NCBI GenBank assembly: GCA_025463135.1 | Contig: JAOAPY010000048.1 | Location: 124,001-188,000, forward strand | Length of the DNA stretch: 64,000 nt | Reading direction: 5' to 3' | Origin: Acidobacteriota bacterium | GTDB taxonomy: Bacteria; Acidobacteriota; Blastocatellia; Pyrinomonadales; Pyrinomonadaceae | Shown here: piece after piece, positions 17,190-25,382 of the stretch | How positions within the stretch are numbered: position 1 is the first letter of the stretch | How the letters are laid out: each line of letters begins with the position of its first letter | Notes under the pieces: generated by a model | Seen by the model: the letters and a program-made list of their open reading frames with translations, nothing else | What the model was told of the DNA's origin: nothing | Database searches by the model: none | Translations under genes and position numbers: made by a program

Positions 17190-18956
17190 ATGGTGCGCGT
17201 GATATTTGGACAAACAAACGCGGCCACTACTCACGATGACTGGCGCCTCCACTCTGAGTCACCAACCAGGGTCCTTTGTGCCCATAAGATCGAAGAAGTA
17301 TTGCCCTTGTTGAATGCCGTCGACGAAGCTGCCACCTCCGGCGCCTGGGCGGTCGTGATGCTGAGTTACGAAGCGGCCCCTGCTTTCGATCGCGCGTTCG
17401 AGGCACACCCACCTGATGATTTTCCGGTGGCGTGGGCAGCGATCTTTGATGACCTCGATACAGTTCCCCTTCAGGATTCAACCGAACACTTCAAGACCGG
17501 TGCGTGGCGTCCTTTAGTCGAGCGCACGCAATTCGATGCCGCGATCAAAGGAATCCGCGAGCGGATCGCGACTGGGCACACCTACCAGGTCAACTATACT
17601 TTTCCTTCGGTTTGCGACTTTGAGGGAAACGCCCTGGCGTGGTATCGCAAGCTCAGTGCTGCTCAGAATGCCGGCTACTCAGTCTATCTTGATCTGGGCC
17701 GGTTTCAGGTGTTGTGTTTTTCCCCCGAGCTATTCTTCGCGCGAAAAGGCAATCGGCTCACCACCCGACCGATGAAGGGCACCGGTGAGCGCGGGCGCTG
17801 GCTTGCCGAAGACCGGCAGTTTGCAAAGCGCCTGTACCAATCAGAGAAGGACCGCGCCGAGAATGTGATGATTGTGGATCTGCTGCGAAACGATCTGGGC
17901 AAGATCTCAAAACCGGGAAGCGTGCAAGTTACAAAGCTGTTTGCATTAGAGCGCTACAACACCATGTGGCAAATGACTTCCACCGTTGAATCGGAAATCA
18001 ATCCGCAAACCGGTCTGGCTGAGTTGATAAGAGCTCTCTTTCCCTGCGGCTCGATCACAGGCGCTCCCAAGATTCGCACGATGAAGATCATTCGCGAGCT
18101 GGAGCCGTTTCCCCGTCGCGTATTCACCGGCACTATCGGTCTCGTTCGCCCGGGTGGAGATTGTTGCTTCAATGTGGCGATTCGAACGGTGGTGCTCGAC
18201 TCGGCCAGCGGCCAGGCAACCTTTGGAGTCGGCGGTGGGATCACGTTTGGTTCGACGCCGCAAGGCGAATATGCCGAGTGTCTTGTCAAAGCCGCATTTC
18301 TAACTCAGGAAGTCCATGAATTTGAACTCCTTGAATCGATGCTTCTTGAACAGGGAGAATTCTTTCTGCTCGAACGACATCTGGAGCGGCTTCGCGAGTC
18401 GTCAGAGTATTTTGGGTTTGAATGCGATGAAGATCACGTGCTTGCTTTATTGCGGCAAACAGCCGCGCACCATCGCCGAGGCTGCTGGAAGGTTCGGCTA
18501 ACGCAAGATAGAAACGGAGTCGTGGAACTTGAGGTTTTGCCGCTGCCCTGTGAATCTGTCAGTGAGTTCCCCGCCGGTAAAACGCTTCCACTTCACATCA
18601 AGTTGGCGCCTTCGCCCGTCGATGTCAATGATCGGTTCCTGTTTCACAAGACCACACAGCGCTCGCGCTATCAACAGGCGTTGAATATGACACCCGATTG
18701 CGATGACGTGATTCTCTGGAATGAAGCCGGAGAAGTCACCGAATCCAGTATTGCAAACGTTGTTGTGCCGCTGGACGGCCAACTGTTTACGCCTCTGCGA
18801 GAGTCAGGCCTGTTGGGCGGAACTTTCCGCGCCGAGCTATTGCACGCGGGAACAATCCGGGAGCGCCGAATTTTCAAGCATGAACTGCAAGCCGCGCCCT
18901 CGTTCTACCTCATCAATTCCGTGCGCAAGTGGATGCCGGCACTACTCGCAGACTAG
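17190..18956 (+). CDS. Aminodeoxychorismate synthase component I fused to ADC lyase (PabB-PabC)
   Basis: 588 residues from ATG 17190. Residues 1 to about 375 are the chorismate-binding PabB part: RPMKGT near residue 193, whose lysine is the nucleophile typical of PabB (anthranilate synthase has Ala there), DLLRNDLGKI, and CGSITGAPKIRTM. Residues about 390-588 are a PLP-dependent class IV lyase: probable PLP lysine K487 in FHKTTQRSRY, then NEAGEVTESSIANVVV and GLLGGTFRAELL. Together they make p-aminobenzoate for folate from chorismate, with glutamine amidotransferase PabA supplied from elsewhere. The fusion is known in several phyla. Regulation may involve the palindrome 140 bases upstream. 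Confidence 0.92.
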   Translation: MVRVIFGQTNAATTHDDWRLHSESPTRVLCAHKIEEVLPLLNAVDEAATSGAWAVVMLSYEAAPAFDRAFEAHPPDDFPVAWAAIFDDLDTVPLQDSTEHFKTGAWRPLVERTQFDAAIKGIRERIATGHTYQVNYTFPSVCDFEGNALAWYRKLSAAQNAGYSVYLDLGRFQVLCFSPELFFARKGNRLTTRPMKGTGERGRWLAEDRQFAKRLYQSEKDRAENVMIVDLLRNDLGKISKPGSVQVTKLFALERYNTMWQMTSTVESEINPQTGLAELIRALFPCGSITGAPKIRTMKIIRELEPFPRRVFTGTIGLVRPGGDCCFNVAIRTVVLDSASGQATFGVGGGITFGSTPQGEYAECLVKAAFLTQEVHEFELLESMLLEQGEFFLLERHLERLRESSEYFGFECDEDHVLALLRQTAAHHRRGCWKVRLTQDRNGVVELEVLPLPCESVSEFPAGKTLPLHIKLAPSPVDVNDRFLFHKTTQRSRYQQALNMTPDCDDVILWNEAGEVTESSIANVVVPLDGQLFTPLRESGLLGGTFRAELLHAGTIRERRIFKHELQAAPSFYLINSVRKWMPALLAD

Positions 18957-19003
18957 CCATGGCGGCAACGTCTCTAATCCGTTTCCGACAACGTCTCTGT
19001 CCC

Positions 19004-19026
19004 GTTTAGAGAGCCGACTTGTCCGC
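19004..19026. repeat. Family D repeat arm
   Basis: GTTTAGAGAGCCGACTTGTC, one arm matching the fuller palindrome at 55271-55350; its partner arm is degenerate. Confidence 0.5.
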
Positions 19027-19452
19027 CACGAGCAGGGGTACAAGGGCCTCCCCAAAACGAAGGGGCCTCATGATGGTTCAAAAAAATGGAGTAGTGTTCA
19101 TTTTTTTGAAGACAAACCCTGAGCTTTGCGCTAACATCCTCGGTCATCACGCCATTGGAAATCGTTGAAACATTAAGTTAGCAAAGATTCGTTGGCTCTC
19201 AGCGCGTCAACGGCTTTTCACAAAGCCGCCTCGGCTCATCGATTGCGTTGAAAGTTTTTGAAGCACTGACAGACAAATAAGATCGTTTTCATTGCAAGGC
19301 ATCACTCATTGCGGTCGTGGTTTCCTTAATAGTTCGCTCGCCTTTTCTTTCAAGTACTAATACCTGTTGCACTGCCGAACCAAGGTAGTCGTTTAATCCT
19401 TAGCTATTTTGATTTGCTTCTTCCCGATTAGATCCGCCTCGAAGGGGATCTA

Positions 19453-19481
19453 TTGACAGGAACCTTGCGCGGAATTCTATC
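19453..19481 (+). promoter_or_regulatory. Candidate sigma70-like promoter of the second receptor gene
   Basis: Perfect -35 TTGACA, 17-nt spacer, weak -10 TCTATC. The position gives a leader of about 40 bases ahead of the AGGAGG ribosome binding site. Confidence 0.35.
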
Positions 19482-19525
19482 TACCTCTGCGCGTACTTGA
19501 CCTTCAAAACAAATAGGAGGGAAAC

Positions 19526-22500
19526 ATGATTGCTCGCACACTCGGCCGTATCTTCTTGCTGCTCCTGGTCATGCTCTTGCCGGTTATCGTATCGGCTCAG
19601 GTTACCACCACGGGCCGACTCACTGGTGTCGTCACCGACTCGAAAGGCGCTCTGGTCCCCAAAGCCGAGATAGTTGCCACTCAGGTCGAGACCAAGGCAG
19701 CATTCAAAACCAGCGCCAACAATGAAGGGAGCTGGGTAATTCCCTCGGTACCGATCGGCACTTATTCGATCACCGCTACCGCACCGAACTTCAAGACAAC
19801 TGTCGTCACCGGCGTCGAGGTCAATGCCGGACAGGTGGCCAGCGCCAATTCTGTGCTTGAACCCGGAGGCGCCAACGAGCAGGTGGTGGTTGCGGGAGGC
19901 GGCGAAATTCTTCAGACCGAGTCCGCCAACGTTTCCACTACAATCGTCGGCCGCCAGATTGTAGAACTTCCCTTTGTCACTCGGGATGCATTGCAGTTGG
20001 TGCTCACGTTACCGGGCGTGCAAACGCCTGGTGTACCACGCACTTCGTCAATCAATGGCTTGCCCAAGGGGTCTGTTAACCTGACATTGGACGGCGCCAA
20101 CATTCAGGATAACTTCCTGCGCAGCTCTGACGGATTCTTCACTCAAGTTCAGCCCAAGTCCGATGCCGTTTCAGAAGTCACGGTTTCGACGGCCGTGCCG
20201 GGAGCCGAAAGCGCCGGTGAAGGCGCCGTGCAGGTCCGCTTCACCACAAAGTCCGGCACACCTGAGTTCCACGGAGGCGTCTTTTGGCAATATCGCTCAC
20301 CCAACTTCAATTCCAATTACTATTTCAACCAGATCGACGGCCTGCCTCGGGACAGTCTGTTTCTGCGACAATTCGGAGGACATATCGGTGGACCGATTAT
20401 CATTCCCAAGTTGCTAAAAGATCGGAACAAAGCGTTCTTCTTTTTGAACTATGAGGAATTTCGATTGCCGCAAACTTATCCTTCGGGACAAGTCCTGGCC
20501 TTAACCGGTGACGCACGAAGCGGAGTCTTCACTTATAAGAACACGGCGGGAACTGTAGTCAGCAAGGACATCCTGGCGCTGGCCCTGTCCAAAGGCTTTC
20601 CCGGCGCAGTCGATCCGAAAGTTGCGGCCGGTCTGGCGCTCGTCGATACCGGCGTACATAGTAGTGGCTCGCTCAAGAGCCGCATTGCTTCGGCAAGTGA
20701 TTACAATCGGCTGGAATATAATTTCCAGGATCCCGGCACCAACATTCGCCGCTTCCCGACTGCTCGCTTTGACTGGAACATAAATAAGAGCCAGCACCTT
20801 GAGTTCATTCACAATTACCAGTTTTACTTTTCCGATCCCGACGGCGTTAACACGCAGCTCGATGTCGCCGGCCCGGGAACCGGAATTGTGATTGGCAAAC
20901 CAAATGTCACTGGTTCCATTTATCGTGATTCGTTTTCCTATGTGATGGCCCATCGCTGGACGATCAGCAATAACCTGGTTAACGAAATTCGGGCCACGTC
21001 CGGAGGGAACGGCACCTCAACTTTCACAAGAGAGTTCGGACCGGGGCTGTTTGATTTCTGGGGCGGCTATGCGGTCACCGGCGGTACGTACCTGGGCAAT
21101 CAGCCTTTGGGCACCGGCGCTTTTTACAATCGCCGCTCAACGTCACGTCGCAATACTCCTACCAAGGGAATTAGCGACAACATGACTTACGTCACGGGGA
21201 CCCACACGCTTAACTTTGGCGCGTCGTTCCTGCGCATCAATTCGTTTACCTCGGCGGCGAGCACGCAACTTGCTCCTCAGGTAGTGTTCGGACTAGCCAG
21301 TGGTGACCCGGTCGTCACCGGCAGCACCAACATCTTCACAACCACGAACTTCCCCGGGGCCAACAGCACGCAACTGGGCCAGGCCCAATCGCTTTATGCT
21401 TACCTGGTTGGTCGCGTCAGCTCCATCGCGCGCTCGGCCTCGCTCCAGGGCGACACGCAAAAGTATGCGTTCGATAACTTCAACGAGCTCAATCATCAAA
21501 ACGAATGGGCCTTCTTCGGCCAGGACTCGTGGAAATTCAAACCAAACCTGACCGTCAATTTCGGACTGCGTTGGGAATTCGAGCCATCGCCCATCAACGA
21601 TAACAACGTCTATACCAGGAACACATTTCCGGGTCTGTACGGTGTTTCCGGCACGGGCAATCTATTTCGCCCGGGAACCTTCAGTGGACAGCCGACGCAA
21701 TACCGTCTGTTGGCCAAAGGTGAAGCTGGATTTCCACTGCGTAAGCATGACTTCGCACCGTCGTTCGGCTTTGCCTACAGTCCGAATTTCAAGAAAGGTG
21801 TACTGCGCCGGCTGACCGGCGATAGCGGACGCACGGTCATTCGCGGTGGTTACTCAATAGCTTACACACGCGAAGGCTTCAACGCGTACACCTCGATGTT
21901 TGGCGCCAATGAAGGCGGCACGGTCACGCTTAGCGTCAGCCCGTCATTGACGCCGGGAATATTTCCGGCGGGCGGCGTGATGTTCAACTCGGGAAGGGGT
22001 ACGACTTGTTTGGGGACGCCGGTGGTTTGCACCACCGGGCTTCCGGGTATCGCACCGCCGGCTGATACCAGCAAGTATCCTTTTACACCGGTCGCCGGCA
22101 GCGCGGGCGGAGCAAACGATTTCGATGCACACCTCAAAGGTGGTTACACCCAGTCATACTCGTTCGGACTACAAAGGGAGCTGAGCAAGGACACCGCTAT
22201 TGAGATCCGCTTTGTGAGGACGCGCGGCACGCACTTGTGGCGCCAGGAAGACTTGAACGAAGTGAACATCTTCGAAAACGGATTCCTCACTGAGTTCAAT
22301 AACGCCGCGAAGAACATGCAGATCTATGCCGCCGCTAATCCGACCTTATGCTCGATATCTTCGACCGGCCAAATCACCGGCACCTGCAACTATGGTAATA
22401 GTGGACTGCCCGGCCAGGTGAATGTAAACATCCTGACTACTTCCATAGCCTCGAGCACAGACCTGACCACCGCCACCCGAATAGCGCAGGGACAAGCGGG

Positions 22501-23566
22501 CTCGGTGGCCAACAGCATCGCCTTCAATCTAACTCGTATGAATCGCCTGATCCTTGCTAACGGTGGCGTTGGTCTAATTCCCTTCACCAGCCTTCCGACC
22601 AGCTCTGGTTGCGATAACTCCTTGACCACAAACCAAACCTGCAGGTTGTCGAACTATTTCATTCTCAACCCGCAAACAACCGGCGGCGCCTTCCTGATGA
22701 CGCAGGGAACCGACACGTCATTCAATGCCCTGCAAATTGAATTGCGCCGCAGACTGTCGGCCGGTCTTCTGATTCAGGCCAGCTACCAGTTTGGAAAAGC
22801 CCTTTCGAATGCTTACGTATCTTCCTCCTCAGTCTTCTCGCAACCGAGGACCCTGCGGAACCCGCAAGCAGACAAAACCAACTCTCCCTGGGACATAAGG
22901 CATTCGCTGAAGTTTGATTACATCTATGAATTGCCGTTCGGCCCCGGAAAGCGTTGGGCGAAATCCAGTAACCCCTTCGTCAGTCGGGCGCTGGGTCACT
23001 GGCAGATTGGCGGCGTCACGCGCATTCAGTCGGGCACACCGGCACTGTTGACCAGCGGTGGCCGCGCCACTTTCAATCAAAACGATGCGGGTTTGGTTCT
23101 GCGTAACATCACCAAGAAGCAATTGCAGGATCTGGTGAAGATTCGCAAGGACCCGAGTGGTATCGTTTACTGGTTGCCACAGACTCTTATCAACAACACG
23201 CTGGCCGCATTTGGGACCAGCGGCACACTGGATCCGAGTAGTGCGTACATTGGACCACCGACGACGGCCGGGCAGCTCGGTGACCGCATCGTATTGTTCG
23301 GCCCCTGGACTGCTCGCTTTGATTTCAATGTGCTCAAACGCATTCCAGTCACCGAGCGCGTCAATGTAGAAGGCCGTGTGAGTTTCCTGAACGCCTTCAA
23401 TCGCCCGAACTTCTACCTCGGCGCTCCGACTAATGACACGAATGGTTTAAGTGCCGCCTCGGCCAGCTTTGGCCAAACACGCGCCGCCTATCGCGACATT
23501 ACGGTATCCGGCACGAACGATCCGGGAGGTCGCTTGATCGAGTTTCAATTGCGCTTGAATTTCTAA
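19526..23566 (+). CDS. Oar-like TonB-dependent outer-membrane receptor, large
   Basis: 1346 residues; ATG after a strong AGGAGG. Signal peptide at residues 1-25 (LLLLVMLLPVIVSAQ), carboxypeptidase-regulatory domain at about 28-115 (GRLTGVVTDSKGALVPKAEI), plug region at about 130-240 (NLTLDGANIQDNF, AGEGAVQVRFTTKSGTPEFH), then a beta-barrel of over 1000 residues ending LQLRLNF. A single outer-membrane protein of this size is typical of Acidobacteriota. The transported or bound ligand cannot be inferred. It is only loosely similar to the receptor at 12869, so this is not a recent duplication. It ends before a strong terminator. Confidence 0.9.
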   Translation: MIARTLGRIFLLLLVMLLPVIVSAQVTTTGRLTGVVTDSKGALVPKAEIVATQVETKAAFKTSANNEGSWVIPSVPIGTYSITATAPNFKTTVVTGVEVNAGQVASANSVLEPGGANEQVVVAGGGEILQTESANVSTTIVGRQIVELPFVTRDALQLVLTLPGVQTPGVPRTSSINGLPKGSVNLTLDGANIQDNFLRSSDGFFTQVQPKSDAVSEVTVSTAVPGAESAGEGAVQVRFTTKSGTPEFHGGVFWQYRSPNFNSNYYFNQIDGLPRDSLFLRQFGGHIGGPIIIPKLLKDRNKAFFFLNYEEFRLPQTYPSGQVLALTGDARSGVFTYKNTAGTVVSKDILALALSKGFPGAVDPKVAAGLALVDTGVHSSGSLKSRIASASDYNRLEYNFQDPGTNIRRFPTARFDWNINKSQHLEFIHNYQFYFSDPDGVNTQLDVAGPGTGIVIGKPNVTGSIYRDSFSYVMAHRWTISNNLVNEIRATSGGNGTSTFTREFGPGLFDFWGGYAVTGGTYLGNQPLGTGAFYNRRSTSRRNTPTKGISDNMTYVTGTHTLNFGASFLRINSFTSAASTQLAPQVVFGLASGDPVVTGSTNIFTTTNFPGANSTQLGQAQSLYAYLVGRVSSIARSASLQGDTQKYAFDNFNELNHQNEWAFFGQDSWKFKPNLTVNFGLRWEFEPSPINDNNVYTRNTFPGLYGVSGTGNLFRPGTFSGQPTQYRLLAKGEAGFPLRKHDFAPSFGFAYSPNFKKGVLRRLTGDSGRTVIRGGYSIAYTREGFNAYTSMFGANEGGTVTLSVSPSLTPGIFPAGGVMFNSGRGTTCLGTPVVCTTGLPGIAPPADTSKYPFTPVAGSAGGANDFDAHLKGGYTQSYSFGLQRELSKDTAIEIRFVRTRGTHLWRQEDLNEVNIFENGFLTEFNNAAKNMQIYAAANPTLCSISSTGQITGTCNYGNSGLPGQVNVNILTTSIASSTDLTTATRIAQGQAGSVANSIAFNLTRMNRLILANGGVGLIPFTSLPTSSGCDNSLTTNQTCRLSNYFILNPQTTGGAFLMTQGTDTSFNALQIELRRRLSAGLLIQASYQFGKALSNAYVSSSSVFSQPRTLRNPQADKTNSPWDIRHSLKFDYIYELPFGPGKRWAKSSNPFVSRALGHWQIGGVTRIQSGTPALLTSGGRATFNQNDAGLVLRNITKKQLQDLVKIRKDPSGIVYWLPQTLINNTLAAFGTSGTLDPSSAYIGPPTTAGQLGDRIVLFGPWTARFDFNVLKRIPVTERVNVEGRVSFLNAFNRPNFYLGAPTNDTNGLSAASASFGQTRAAYRDITVSGTNDPGGRLIEFQLRLNF

Positions 23567-23589
23567 ATCGCAACTGAACTCTTCGGAAA

Positions 23590-23633
23590 GCAAAGAGGGA
23601 TGCGCGTCACTTCGCATCCCTCTTCCTTTCATA
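23590..23633 (+). terminator. Intrinsic terminator of the second receptor gene
   Basis: AAGAGGGATGCG-cgtcactt-CGCATCCCTCTT followed by CCTTTC. A 12-bp perfect stem about 25 bases after the stop codon with a pyrimidine-rich tail. Confidence 0.8.
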
Positions 23634-23702
23634 ACGCAACTGTTAGTTTGCGCTGCGTCACCCCACCCTTCAACGTCTCCGCAAACTAACAGTCTGCGGT
23701 AC
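23632..23702. repeat. Family B palindromic element
   Basis: TAACGCAACTGTTAGTTTGC and its inverse CGCAAACTAACAGTCTGCGG around a short centre. It lies between the terminator and the end of the convergent TPR gene. Confidence 0.75.
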
Positions 23703-23712
23703 AACGAGCGCG

Positions 23713-24927
23713 TTACTCGTTATTAACCGCCCCCTTCAGCTTTTCAATCTCCGCCTTAATCAGCGCCGAGTTTGGCGCCGCGGGAACATCTCTCAAGTAT
23801 TGTTCAAAGGCCCGCAAGGCCGCCGAAGGATTCCGCTGCATCAGGTACAGTTGACCCAGAAACATTTGCGCGCTTCCGACCTGGCCTCCACCCAACTCAT
23901 AGGCTCGCACCAGTTCCCTTTCGGCCTCCGGCAATCGATTGAGTTGCAGAAAACTGCCACCCAGCAAGAGGTGCACGTTGGCAGCTTTCGGATCAAGAGT
24001 GAGTGCCTTTTCGAGCTCAGGAACAGCATCAGCGAAACGATCCTGTCGATTCAAAACCAGGCCCAGTTTGAAATGAATATCGAGCTGCGAGGATTGATCC
24101 GGGGCTGCGCCGGTCAATGCCGCGCGCAGAACTTTTTCTGCCTTCACAATCTGACCCGTGCCCAATAAGGCGTCAGCATAGGAAACCGGCAGGCCTCGCA
24201 GCGTCGTATTCTCTTCATAGAGAGTCCCGAGCACTTCTGACGCTTTTTTGAAGTTGCCCTTTAGATTCAGCACGACTCCCAGGTTCAAGCGGGCAAACGG
24301 GAATCGCGTATTAATCTTCACAGCCTGCTCAAAGATCGCCGCGGCCTCGTCCAGCCGGCGTAACTGCAAGTATAGAACGCCCAGATCATTCATCGCGCGC
24401 AGGTATTGGGGATAGAGTTTGATGGCCGTTTTGAAGTGAGTAATCGCCTGCTCGGTCTGCGCGCTGTCAACGGCTTTCATTCCTTCGTCATAGGCTGCGC
24501 GGGCAGCGGCCGGCACCGCGGTGTCGAGACTGGCCACGTCAATCGCTGCGGGCGGCGGCTTTGGCTTGCCTCTAAAGGCCGGCAAAAAAACTGTAGCGTA
24601 AACAGGCTGATTGCGCATGATGCGAAAGCTGGTTGAGGCCGCGTCGAATGTTAGACCATCGCTGTCAACTGTAACGACGTACTCGGATTCACGAATCAAA
24701 TCGAGGGTGAACTGGTACTTCCCTTTCGTATCGGTAAACAGGGTTTCGATGCGGCCATCGCTGCGGGTCAGGGTGAAGCGGATCGGGCGCGGCGGCAGGC
24801 TGCCGTCCGGCATGAACATTTGGATCGAACACGGAGCCTGGGCTGAAATAGCGGGCGCCAGCGCGAGCAGACCAGGTATTACGAACCAGAGAGCCGCGAA
24901 ATGGGACCAGCGCAGACGTCGCCGCAT
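23713..24927 (-). CDS. Secreted tetratricopeptide-repeat protein
   Basis: 404 residues with a signal peptide (residues about 12-30, LWFVIPGLLALAPAISAQA). Residues 33-120 form a small beta domain resembling carboxypeptidase-regulatory folds (RFTLTRSDGRIETLFTDTKG). After a proline-rich linker (KPKPPPAAIDV), residues about 143-395 hold six or more TPR units (for example AMNDLGVLYLQLRRLDEAAA and HLLLGGSFLQLNRLPEAERE). It is probably a periplasmic scaffold for protein contacts. It is convergent with the large receptor, with no operon partner. I see no catalytic motif. Confidence 0.82.
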   Translation of the reverse strand: MRRRLRWSHFAALWFVIPGLLALAPAISAQAPCSIQMFMPDGSLPPRPIRFTLTRSDGRIETLFTDTKGKYQFTLDLIRESEYVVTVDSDGLTFDAASTSFRIMRNQPVYATVFLPAFRGKPKPPPAAIDVASLDTAVPAAARAAYDEGMKAVDSAQTEQAITHFKTAIKLYPQYLRAMNDLGVLYLQLRRLDEAAAIFEQAVKINTRFPFARLNLGVVLNLKGNFKKASEVLGTLYEENTTLRGLPVSYADALLGTGQIVKAEKVLRAALTGAAPDQSSQLDIHFKLGLVLNRQDRFADAVPELEKALTLDPKAANVHLLLGGSFLQLNRLPEAERELVRAYELGGGQVGSAQMFLGQLYLMQRNPSAALRAFEQYLRDVPAAPNSALIKAEIEKLKGAVNNE

Positions 24928-24984
24928 GGCCGGAGCTTAACTCCAATGACAAATGAAAGGCAATGTTCGATTCCTGGTCTTGAA

Positions 24985-25376
24985 AGTCCGACAAACTTCA
25001 GCTTGTCGATCTTTCCCAGGAATGTCTTGAGTACTGTAACAACAAACTGAAGGAAGCTCTGAACAACTCGGCATTAAGCCTCGTGGGAGTTGTAACGTAG
25101 GCTAGCGTGCGATTCTCGACAACGCTTAAGGCCGAAGGGCCGGCATTCAATAGCCACGTCCGTAAGGGCGTTGGAATGATGTTCTAAGAATTTAGGGAGC
25201 GCTGTAGGTACGGAATCAGCAGGAAGTGTCGGCCCTTCGGGCCTCAGACCATCAGAACGCGAGGGCTGTCAATAAACTGTCAGTGATACGAGATCTGTTG
25301 AAAGCTTGCTTCAGTTGTCAATCCTTCCAACAAGGTCCCTTGATTACATTAACGACAAACTGAAGTTCGTCGGACT
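24985..25376. repeat. Nested palindromic element (family G), about 390 bp
   Basis: Outer inverted arms AGTCCGACAAACTTCAGC... (24985-25008) and ...CTGAAGTTCGTCGGACT (25353-25376) match at 22 of 24 positions. An inner pair reads GGCCGAAGGGCCGGCA (about 25131-25146) against TGTCGGCCCTTCGGGCC (about 25226-25242). No open frame of note lies between. This fills the gap between the TPR gene and the NamZ fusion gene and resembles one repeat inserted in another, or a small non-autonomous element. Confidence 0.65.
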
Positions 25377-25382
25377 ACTTCC

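Larger units (their letters stand above)
18957..19525. other. Long gene-free leader before the second receptor gene
   Basis: 569 bases. It starts with a degenerate family D repeat (about 18965-19060, including TTTAGAGAGCCGACTTGTCC). The segment 19080-19450 shows no open frame with a start and Shine-Dalgarno that I trust and no RNA family I recognise. A possible promoter TTGACA-N17-TCTATC lies at 19453-19481, about 45 bases before the start codon. Confidence 0.45.
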
